15,035 bases of DNA. Source: Spirochaetes bacterium RBG_16_67_19 (GTDB lineage: Bacteria; Spirochaetota; Spirochaetia; SZUA-6; DRHE01). Each line of letters starts with the position of its first letter. Position 1 is the first letter of the stretch. The notes under the pieces were generated by a model that saw only the letters and a list, made by a program, of their open reading frames with translations, made no database searches and was not told the DNA's origin. Below, one piece after another: positions 7,728 through 12,886 of the stretch. The DNA lies in assembly GCA_001829505.1 (NCBI GenBank), contig MIBK01000235.1:4973-20007 (forward strand), written 5' to 3'. The position numbers were made by a program, and so were the translations under genes.

Positions 7728-7979
7728 CTAACAAAGCGCCGGCGTTCACCGCTAGGCTGCTGTCCCGCACGCCGCTCTCCGAGCTGCCAACGAGCCCCGA
7801 GAGAGCGGATACGCTTCCCGCTCACCCTCAAGTACACGCTGCTGATTATAAGCATCGTGCTTCTGGCGGGCGGCGCGCAGTACATGATCATCCGCATGGT
7901 AGGCCACCGTAATCTAATGGACCGGCTGGAGCGAGAAATCTTTCTTCTCCTCTACGCCGGATGCGTCAAGCTGGCTTGA
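7728..7979 (+). pseudogene. Fragment of a membrane protein, possibly a sensor N-terminus
   Basis: Directly after the adenosyltransferase stop, the same frame stays open for 83 codons to TGA 7977-7979 but has no ATG or GTG before the hydrophobic part. From about 7806 it reads RIRFPLTLKYTLLIISIVLL, a membrane helix, then AGGAQYMIIRMVGHRN and DRLEREI. A short basic start, one signal-anchor helix and a charged helix resemble the first transmembrane segment of HAMP-containing sensors or chemoreceptors. The rest of such a protein is absent; the tail FLLLYAGCVKLA looks like random read-through. I treat it as a gene fragment left at a rearrangement junction. The specific origin is a guess. Confidence 0.35.
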
Positions 7980-7985
7980 ATCCAC

Positions 7986-8132
7986 TCAGTGCTCCACGTA
8001 CTTATGAGGATCCTTTTCGAAGGCTCGCCTGCAGCCCTCGGAGCAGAAATAGTAAGTCTTGCCCATGTGCTCCGCTTTGGCGGCGGCTTTCTTCTCCTCC
8101 ACCTGCATTTTGCATACTGGATCTTGTGCCAC
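7986..8132 (-). CDS. Small YHS-domain metal-binding protein
   Basis: A 48-residue protein starts at GTG 8132 and ends at TGA 7988-7986. It is nearly a bare YHS domain: D4-P-V-C7-K-M, the GKTYYFCSEGC segment (24-34) with C30 and C34, then AFEKDPHKYVEH. In YHS/TRASH domains the first Cys and the C-x3-C pair bind a soft or transition metal such as copper; here the common DPVCGM appears as DPVCKM. The GTG start is supported by an unusually long Shine-Dalgarno (8138-8147) and by the domain beginning three residues later. It is the last of three mini-genes downstream of the multicopper oxidase on the same strand, with 34 bp from the previous one. Its likely role is cytoplasmic copper binding or delivery. 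Domain call is firm, metal and partner are inferred. Confidence 0.88.
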   Translation of the reverse strand: MAQDPVCKMQVEEKKAAAKAEHMGKTYYFCSEGCRRAFEKDPHKYVEH

Positions 8133-8137
8133 GAATC

Positions 8138-8147
8138 ATCACCTCCC
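8138..8147 (-). promoter_or_regulatory. Extended Shine-Dalgarno for the YHS mini-gene
   Basis: Read on the minus strand, this is GGGAGGTGAT, a near-complete complement of the 16S rRNA 3' end, ending five bases before GTG 8132. A second GGAGG lies immediately upstream. Such a strong site before a GTG codon decides the start of this very short gene and suggests high translation. Confidence 0.7.
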
Positions 8148-8166
8148 TCCTGAGTATTCCCCGACC

Positions 8167-8304
8167 TTAGTCATCCGCGCTTACCTTTTCCCCCCTGGGG
8201 CAACACAACAGGTAGTCCACTCCTCGATGCCTCACCACTGCATACGCCATATTGCGGTTCATCCTTCTGCCACAAGCCTGGTCCCCGGGCATAGCCTCGC
8301 TCAT
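8167..8304 (-). CDS. 45-residue Cys protein, degenerate TRASH/YHS-like
   Basis: ATG 8304 to TAA 8169-8167 encodes 45 residues. The core reads C11-G-R-R-MNRNMAYAVV, then RGVDYLLC34-C35-PRGEKV. The pattern Cys-Gly...Met-Asn-x-Asn...Gly-Val-x-Tyr-x-Leu-Cys-Cys resembles TRASH/YHS-like treble-clef metal domains, in which a further Cys normally follows the Cys-Cys-Pro by two residues and a F-x-x-DP-x-x-Y tail closes the domain. Here that Cys position is Gly38 and the tail is missing, so the domain is either a minimal variant or truncated. The ATG overlaps the stop of the 31-residue peptide gene (ATGA), with GGGGG upstream, and the YHS gene follows. Translational coupling and the copper context argue that it is expressed. 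A chance frame cannot be excluded at this size. Confidence 0.5.
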   Translation of the reverse strand: MSEAMPGDQACGRRMNRNMAYAVVRHRGVDYLLCCPRGEKVSADD

Positions 8305-8396
8305 ACCGCCCCCTTTTCTCTTGCTTCGTTCTGCAAATGATCCTGAGCCAGTAAGGCCAGGGCCAGAACCTCGCGCGGCCGTCTCTCATCGCTCAT
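8301..8396 (-). CDS. 31-residue peptide, first mini-gene after the oxidase
   Basis: ATG 8396 to TGA 8303-8301 gives 31 residues beginning MSDERRPREVLALALLAQDH and ending EAREKGAV. It is charged at both ends with a short Leu/Ala-rich helical middle, too short and too charged to be a transmembrane segment; an amphipathic helix is likely. It has no Cys and no known domain. It starts 22 bases after the oxidase stop behind GCAGGCAGG and overlaps the next start by four bases, the layout expected of a coupled operon. I do not recognise a family. It may be a genuine microprotein or just a leader that couples translation of the Cys protein. Confidence 0.4.
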   Translation of the reverse strand: MSDERRPREVLALALLAQDHLQNEAREKGAV

Positions 8397-8418
8397 AGGA
8401 CCTGCCTGCCGCTTGGCT

Positions 8419-10008
8419 TCAAGACGAAACTTCCTTCACTTTAAATACCGCCATCATGCCGGCTTCCATGTGCTCCGGGATGTGACAATGCAGCAGCCAC
8501 CGGCCGGGATTGTCGAACTCTACCAGCAGATCGTAGTTGGAGCCCGCGGGCACCAGCACCGTGTCCTTCCACACTGGATTGGTCTCCGCCTTTCCGTCGC
8601 GAGACACCACCAGGAAGCGCTGGCCATGCAAGTGAATCGGGTGTTGCATGGGGTGCTCAGAGTTTACATCGTTGACCAAACGCAGCAGGCGCACCTGCCC
8701 TACTGCTACCTGCAGCTGAATGTCCATGTTTTCGCGGCCGCTATTACGGTCCGAGATGATCCAACGCAGGGTCTGGCTGCTGGACATGGCGTTCATCATG
8801 GCCATGTGGCCATCCTCTTCCCATTCGATAGGGGACGGCCTTTCCATCTCCATCATCATCCCACCCATGCCCATCATGGCGCCCTTGACCTTGAGGTCCA
8901 GCACGTAGTCCGGCTGGGAAGGAGCGCGAGCGACCAGGGACGCGGCCTGTCGTACGATGCCATCGTCGCCGCCCGGGCGGAAGAAGTCCCCCGTCTCCGC
9001 GGCCGCGGAGGCTTTCAGCACCCGAATCGTCCCCAGGCTCACAGTGCGTTGAGGGCTGCGGTGTTCCAGGCGGAAGGAGCCCGGGCTCTGAAACAGCACA
9101 TCCACAATGGCCCGCTCCGAGGGCCCCAGCACAACCGACGAGGTGAGTACCTCCCGGGCCGCCCTGCCGCCGTCAGAGCCGATCAGCTTCAAGGAGTGCT
9201 CCTCCAGAGAAACGGCGAAGGTGCGGGTGTTGGCCGAGTTGGCAAAATAGAAGCGTACCCGCTCGCCTTGCTTGACCTCCAGGCCCCAATTGGTGAGGCC
9301 GTTGGTTAGAAAGGTCGTTCCGAACCGACCGCTCAAAGCGTGTGTCACGACTTCCCGGTAGAAAGGCGCCACGTCATTTGCAATGAGAAAGATGTCATCC
9401 AGGAACACCACTACCTCACGGTCCGTCGCAGGCCAGCCTCCCAGCTGCCCGGGCTTGGCGGAAGGCTCGACCAGGATCCCCCCGTAGAGGCCCAACTCCT
9501 GCGTCACGTCCTCCCGCAGATGCGGGTGATACCAGAACAGCCCAGCATCCGGGAAACGCAGGCGGTAGGTGTATTCATCGCCCGGCCGAACCGGGCTCTG
9601 GGTCACGCCGGGCACACCGTCGGAGCCGTTTTCCACACGCACCCCATGCCAATGCACGGAGGAGTCCAGATCCAGGCGATTGGTAAAGCGCACGGTCAGG
9701 GTGCTGCCCTGCTTCACCCGCAGCAGCGGTCCCGGGATGCTGCCGTTGTAGGCATACATGCGCAGGGTTCTTCCCGACAATTGTTTGCTCACCGGTGCAG
9801 CGGTCAGCTCGAACACCGCCTTGTCCTTCAACATGACATCGCGCGAGGGCGAGACTGCAGCCAGCCCCGCGGTGGAGCGCTCGAAACCCTCCGGAGCCAT
9901 GGAGGGCGCCATCATGTGTTCCCCGTGTCCGGGCATCTGGGCCCATAGCCGCTCCGAGGCCGCCCCTATGGCAAGTGCAACCATCAAGATAGATAACGTA
10001 CGCTTCAT
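8419..10008 (-). CDS. Secreted multicopper oxidase (CueO/CopA-like, Met-rich)
   Basis: The start is ATG 10008 (MKRTLSILMVALAIGAASER), because GGAGG lies 7-8 bases upstream and a signal peptide ending near LWAQ follows at once; an ATG four codons earlier covers that site. The 529-residue protein has the three-cupredoxin arrangement with all four copper-binding motifs: H119-W-H121-G, W-Y-H161-P-H163, H456-P-I-H459-L-H461-G, and H507-C508-H509-IPE-H513-MEAG-M518. The last shows the type-1 site with an axial Met. A Met-rich insert (MMGMGGMMMEME) before domain 3 is like the substrate-Cu(I) loop of CueO, and the N-terminus also carries HGEHMM. It should oxidise Cu(I) to Cu(II) in the periplasm with reduction of O2 to water, protecting against copper. 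It heads a minus-strand unit with three mini-genes. No Tat twin-Arg motif is seen, so Sec export is likely. Confidence 0.95.
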   Translation of the reverse strand: MKRTLSILMVALAIGAASERLWAQMPGHGEHMMAPSMAPEGFERSTAGLAAVSPSRDVMLKDKAVFELTAAPVSKQLSGRTLRMYAYNGSIPGPLLRVKQGSTLTVRFTNRLDLDSSVHWHGVRVENGSDGVPGVTQSPVRPGDEYTYRLRFPDAGLFWYHPHLREDVTQELGLYGGILVEPSAKPGQLGGWPATDREVVVFLDDIFLIANDVAPFYREVVTHALSGRFGTTFLTNGLTNWGLEVKQGERVRFYFANSANTRTFAVSLEEHSLKLIGSDGGRAAREVLTSSVVLGPSERAIVDVLFQSPGSFRLEHRSPQRTVSLGTIRVLKASAAAETGDFFRPGGDDGIVRQAASLVARAPSQPDYVLDLKVKGAMMGMGGMMMEMERPSPIEWEEDGHMAMMNAMSSSQTLRWIISDRNSGRENMDIQLQVAVGQVRLLRLVNDVNSEHPMQHPIHLHGQRFLVVSRDGKAETNPVWKDTVLVPAGSNYDLLVEFDNPGRWLLHCHIPEHMEAGMMAVFKVKEVSS

Positions 10009-10227
10009 TGCTTCCTCCATACCATGTTTATGTGGCGTTCCGTTACATTACTGATTAGCTAATATAACTACTGAAAAACCCCCGCGGCTATGCGTTATGA
10101 GCGGCCCTGCGCTCTGCTTCGGTAATCGGGGTAAAGCCTGCGCATTAGAGCAAAGGGAGTACGCCGGGGGGCACGGCCAACATGCATACCCTGATCGCCT
10201 TAGGCAACGAAATGAGAGACCGGCTGA
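10009..10227. promoter_or_regulatory. A+T-rich promoter region upstream of the oxidase, with a 10-bp palindrome
   Basis: The first part (about 10040-10080) is the most A+T-rich stretch in the window and lies just upstream of the oxidase. It contains the perfect palindrome ATTAGCTAAT at 10054-10063. On the minus strand a TATATT (10067-10062) is a plausible -10 with a TTTTTC-like element further upstream. The palindrome overlaps this, as an operator would. The remainder (10081-10227) precedes the truncated ccdA; I found no convincing gene, tRNA or repeat in it. The assignment of promoter elements is by eye. Confidence 0.45.
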
Positions 10228-10797
10228 TCCGGGGCAGGTTGGACGCCCTGCGTGGGACCGATCCTGGCCTCTATCCTCTTCCTGGCTGGCACCTCCGAAA
10301 AGGTGGCAAACGGAGTGGCCCTGCTGGCGCTGTACTCCCTGGGGCTGGGTACCCCGTTCCTGCTGGCCGGCGCGTTCTTCAGCTCCTTCAGCCGGCAGAT
10401 GCAGCGCGTGCGGCCGCACCTGCACGGCATCAAGGTGGCCAGCGGGGTCTTCCTGGTGGCACTGGGGGTGCTGATCTTCACGGGAAGCCTGTCTCGGCTG
10501 AATATAGCCTTGTTCGGACTGGCCACCTGGCTGGAGCAGTGGGGGTCGAGAGACCCGGCTGGCCCCAAGCTCCTGTTTGGTTCGGTCTTCCTGTTCCTGG
10601 CTTTGCTGCTGGCGGTGTTCTACATCCTTCGGATAACCCGCCGAGTGCGCGCCTCCAGCACATCGCTGCGGACGCTGCTCTACCCTGGGCGCCTGGCCCT
10701 GTTTCTTGTCTTCCTGGCCGTCTCGGTTCTGTCCTATGCCAATGCAGTGGACCTTCCCAGGCTGATCACCTCCTGGCTTCGCTTCCAGGGGATTTAG
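10228..10797 (+). pseudogene. CcdA/DsbD-type thiol-reductant membrane protein lacking its N-terminal half
   Basis: The frame opens after TGA 10225-10227 and immediately shows GAGWTPCVGPILASILFLAG, the Cys-containing fourth-helix motif of CcdA/DsbD-beta, followed by GVALLALYSLGLGTPFLLAG and further membrane helices to TAG-bounded 10797. Normally a similar-sized N-terminal part precedes it, with the first redox Cys in an SPCVLPL motif. Nothing like that is found upstream in any plus frame. The first usable start (GTG 10252) would even cut into the GWTPC motif and remove the remaining Cys. CcdA carries electrons from cytoplasmic thioredoxin across the membrane for cytochrome c or metal-protein thiol reduction, which needs both Cys, so this copy is most likely dead. 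The C-terminus has about two extra helices (LAVFYILRITRR and ALFLVFLAVSVLSY). A Trx-like gene further right may be a former partner. Confidence 0.75.
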
Positions 10798-11030
10798 GAA
10801 GTACTGGCATGTGCCTGAAAGGATCACCGATGGATGCTGGGCAGCACAGCAGGCCTTCCTGTATTTTTCCTGGCAGTAGCCCAGGGCAGGATACGTATTC
10901 TGAGCTACAGGGCCTCAGGTCTGACAAAGTGGAACGCCTCCCCCAAAGGGCAGGATGCGCTGGGAGAAAGAACTCGCCTATTTGTTTGATGCTTTGAGGG
11001 CGTTTGTCTCGCTACGCGAAAAACATGGAT
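10798..11030. other. Non-coding gap with no recognised content
   Basis: Between the ccdA remnant and the repeats upstream of the PepSY-like gene I see no gene with recognisable sequence. A plus frame open through 10809-10989 gives low-complexity Ser/Gly/Pro-rich translation with no good start. A CTGGGC/GCCCAG pair lies about 40 bases apart near 10840-10900 but is too loose to call a terminator. The promoter of the downstream gene probably lies at the right end. Confidence 0.4.
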
Positions 11031-11047
11031 CGTTCACACTCCGTTCA
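11031..11047 (+). repeat. CGTTCA direct repeat, 11-bp period
   Basis: CGTTCA occurs at 11031-11036 and again at 11042-11047, exactly 11 bp apart and so on one face of the helix. OmpR-type response regulators bind paired direct half-sites with about this period, and such a regulator is encoded 1.1 kb downstream. The second copy runs into the inverted repeat. Two hexamers could be chance. Confidence 0.3.
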
Positions 11048-11075
11048 TGCAACTCAAGTAGGCTAGTTGCATGAA
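11044..11075. promoter_or_regulatory. 11-bp perfect inverted repeat (operator or leader hairpin)
   Basis: The arms TTCATGCAACT (11044-11054) and AGTTGCATGAA (11065-11075) are perfect reverse complements around a 10-base spacer. The element ends 22 bases before ATG 11098 and just before the AGGAGG Shine-Dalgarno. An 11-bp perfect dyad is unlikely by chance in so short a leader. It could be an operator, with centre-to-centre spacing of half-sites of 21 bp, or a stem in the 5' leader of the mRNA. No T-run follows the right arm other than ATTTTT, so a weak attenuator is possible. Confidence 0.6.
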
Positions 11076-11097
11076 ATTTTTGCTTAGGAGGTTCGGA

Positions 11098-11817
11098 ATG
11101 AACGGTAAGAGGACTTTGGCGGGGAAGATGGGAACAATCCTGGTCGCCTTGGTAGTGGGGATCGCTTCCATGGCGAGCGCGAAAGGCCAAGCGGATCGGC
11201 CGCGCCCTTACGGGTTTCAAGGCATGTACGGCTCCGGCATGATGGGTGGGGGCATGATGGGCAGGGGCATGATGGGCGGAGCTCCTTGGTGGGACGGAAA
11301 CGGGTTGCCGGGAAGCTCCTGGCAGCGCACAGTGGACATCAAGAAGGCCGAGCAACTCGTGACTGAATATCTCACCCGCCTGGGTGCCAAGAACTTGAAG
11401 ATCGAGGAGATCATGGAGTTCGAGTACAACCTGTACGCGCTGATCGTGGAAACTGACACGGACAAGGCAGCCTTCGAGCTCTTAGTGGATCCCTTCACGG
11501 GCGCTATCCGCCCCGAGTTTGGGCCGAACATGATGTGGAACACCAAATACGGCATGATGGGCTCATGGGCTGGGGCGGCCAGCGGCAATACGATCAGTGA
11601 AGAGCAGGCGGTGAAAATCGCGGCCGATTACCTGTCGCGAGTCCGCGGGGGAGGCCCTTACGAGATCCATGGCGACGAGTTCTACGGATACTATACGTTC
11701 GACTACCAGAAGGGGGGGCAGATCCTGGGCATGCTCAGCGTCAACTCCTTCACAGGACAGGTATGGTACCACGGTTGGCATGGTGGATTCTTGGGTGAAG
11801 AAGAAATGACCATGTGA
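11098..11817 (+). CDS. Secreted Met/Gly-rich PepSY-like protein
   Basis: The start at ATG 11098 is preferred over ATG 11071 because AGGAGG (11086-11091) is correctly spaced before it; the protein has 239 residues. Residues 1 to about 28 form a signal peptide ending near ASMASAKG. Residues about 43-60 hold MYGSGMMGGGMMGRGMMGG, three Met-Met-Gly repeats of a kind that bind Cu(I)/Ag(I) through thioethers. Two related alpha-plus-beta segments follow (about 80-143 and 160-230). Each has a helix of IKKAEQLVTEYL / SEEQAVKIAADYLSR type and strands ending in DPFTGAIRPE / NSFTGQVWYH, the style of PepSY domains. A second methionine patch (NMMWNTKYGMMG) lies between them. It should be a periplasmic copper buffer or chaperone. 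The SHOCT gene follows by 21 bp. Function is inferred from composition and context; no family name is certain. Confidence 0.8.
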   Translation: MNGKRTLAGKMGTILVALVVGIASMASAKGQADRPRPYGFQGMYGSGMMGGGMMGRGMMGGAPWWDGNGLPGSSWQRTVDIKKAEQLVTEYLTRLGAKNLKIEEIMEFEYNLYALIVETDTDKAAFELLVDPFTGAIRPEFGPNMMWNTKYGMMGSWAGAASGNTISEEQAVKIAADYLSRVRGGGPYEIHGDEFYGYYTFDYQKGGQILGMLSVNSFTGQVWYHGWHGGFLGEEEMTM

Positions 11818-11838
11818 CGGGAGAACGGACATGTTCGG

Positions 11839-12081
11839 TTGAGAGAATGGGGCGGGCAATTTGCAGCCTGGTGGCCCGGTCAGGGCCTGTGGGGAGGAGC
11901 TATGATGATAGGCATTCTGGTGTTGATCGGGGTCGGCGTATTCTTCCTCGCGAGATACCTTCCGAAGCGGGAAGGCGACGGGAATGACTCGCTGGGGATC
12001 CTGAAGCGCCGGTATGCGCGAGGAGAGATCGGACGAGACGATTTCGAAGCAATGCGCAAGACCCTCGACGAACGTTCGTGA
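11839..12081 (+). CDS. Small membrane-anchored SHOCT-domain protein
   Basis: The 80-residue frame starts at TTG 11839. An alternative is ATG 11902 behind GGAGG, which would remove the Trp/Gly-rich N-terminus (WGGQFAAWWPGQGLWGG). I keep the longer form because related SHOCT proteins usually have such an N-terminus. One transmembrane helix (MIGILVLIGVGVFFLARYL) is followed by the SHOCT motif SLGILKRRYARGEIGRDDFE, ending in a Met-Arg-Lys-Thr-Leu helix. SHOCT tails are short helices thought to mediate oligomerisation or interaction, and such proteins recur in copper and heavy-metal clusters. It probably shares a transcript with the Met-rich PepSY-like gene; a terminator-like hairpin follows. An ATG at 11831 in another frame stops after three codons. 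Confidence 0.8.
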   Translation: MREWGGQFAAWWPGQGLWGGAMMIGILVLIGVGVFFLARYLPKREGDGNDSLGILKRRYARGEIGRDDFEAMRKTLDERS

Positions 12082-12110
12082 GCCGCGCTGCCGGCGACCG
12101 TGATTCATCG

Positions 12111-12144
12111 GAGGCCTCCCCATGGCGGGAGGCCTTCCCTTTTC
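12111..12144 (+). terminator. Rho-independent-like terminator between SHOCT gene and response regulator
   Basis: The stem AGGCCTCCC (12112-12120) pairs perfectly with GGGAGGCCT (12127-12135) around a 6-base loop. The stem is very G+C-rich and is followed by TCCCTTTTC. The T-run is short and interrupted, so termination may be partial. It lies in the 113-bp gap between the SHOCT stop and ATG 12195, and separates the effector genes from the regulatory pair. On the minus strand no good T-run follows. Confidence 0.6.
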
Positions 12145-12194
12145 ACGAGAAACATTCCACGGTAATGTTGGAGGCAGGGTACGATCCAACTACC

Positions 12195-12881
12195 ATGCAC
12201 CAGAAAATCCTTATCGCGGATGATGAGGCCGGTATCCGACGCTTGCTGCGTGGTTACCTCGAGAAGGCTGGTTTCAGGGTGACCGAGGCACGAAACGGAA
12301 AAGAGAGCCTGGAGCGCTGCCGGGCTGAAAAACCAGACCTGTTGATCCTTGACCTGATGATGCCCGAAATGGATGGATTGGATGTATTCCGGGCGGTACG
12401 ACAGGAGTCACAGGTGCCGATCATCATGCTCTCTGCCCGCGCGGAGGAGACGGACCGATTGGTAGGCCTGGAGCTGGGGGCGGACGATTATGTAGTCAAG
12501 CCGTTCAGCCCCCGAGAGGTTGTGGCCCGCGTACGGGCCGTTCTGCGTCGTAGCACGCAGGCGGATAGGCCGGTTCGCGCCTTGCTCCAGGCCGGCCCCA
12601 TCCGGCTGGACATGGCCAAGAGGACAGTAACGGTGGACGGCGAGGCCAAGGCGCTTACCACAGCCCAGTTCGACATCCTGGCTGCCCTGATGCTTGAGCC
12701 GGGGCGGGTGTTCACCCGCTTGCAGTTGCTGGAACGGATCCAGGGATCGGCTTTCGAGGGATATGAACGGACGATCGACGTTCACATCAAGAACATCCGT
12801 CGAGTCCTTGGCGATTCAAGCGTCAAGCCGCGACTCATCGGCACGGTGCGGGGTGTCGGCTACCGGCTGCTCGAGGGATAG
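12195..12881 (+). CDS. OmpR/PhoB-family response regulator
   Basis: The start is ATG 12195 (MHQKILIADDEAGIRRLL), where the receiver domain begins. The frame is open from 12078, but that part covers the terminator-like hairpin. An in-frame ATG at 12165 is a possible start with 10 more residues. The receiver domain shows D9-D10, the phospho-acceptor D53 in LLILDLMMPEMDG, MLSARAEETD, and K102 in YVVKPFSP. The effector domain (about 135-228) is a winged helix with LTTAQFDILAALMLEPGRVF, the recognition helix region YERTIDVHIKNIRRVLG and the closing TVRGVGYRLLEG. It is encoded 5 bp upstream of a histidine kinase and so forms a standard two-component pair. Likely targets are the neighbouring copper genes; the CGTTCA pair and inverted repeat upstream of the PepSY-like gene are candidate sites. 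The specific metal is inferred from context. Confidence 0.94.
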   Translation: MHQKILIADDEAGIRRLLRGYLEKAGFRVTEARNGKESLERCRAEKPDLLILDLMMPEMDGLDVFRAVRQESQVPIIMLSARAEETDRLVGLELGADDYVVKPFSPREVVARVRAVLRRSTQADRPVRALLQAGPIRLDMAKRTVTVDGEAKALTTAQFDILAALMLEPGRVFTRLQLLERIQGSAFEGYERTIDVHIKNIRRVLGDSSVKPRLIGTVRGVGYRLLEG

Positions 12882-12886
12882 CGGCC

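Noticed and set aside
8171..8389. 72-residue minus frame over the mini-gene region
   Set aside because: Alternative frame over the same DNA with Trp/Arg-rich random-looking translation; the two overlapping mini-genes with ATGA coupling explain the region better.
8413..9309. 298-codon plus-strand frame opposite the multicopper oxidase
   Set aside because: His/Arg-rich shadow of the oxidase on the other strand, with no recognisable domain.
10182..10250. MHTLIALGNEMRDRLIRG frame before the ccdA remnant as the missing CcdA N-terminus
   Set aside because: It is in a different frame, too short, without a membrane helix or SPC motif, and does not resemble CcdA.
12078..12194. 39-residue N-terminal extension of the response regulator from GTG 12078
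   Set aside because: It would be translated through the terminator-like hairpin, has no homology to receiver domains, and the receiver begins exactly at ATG 12195.
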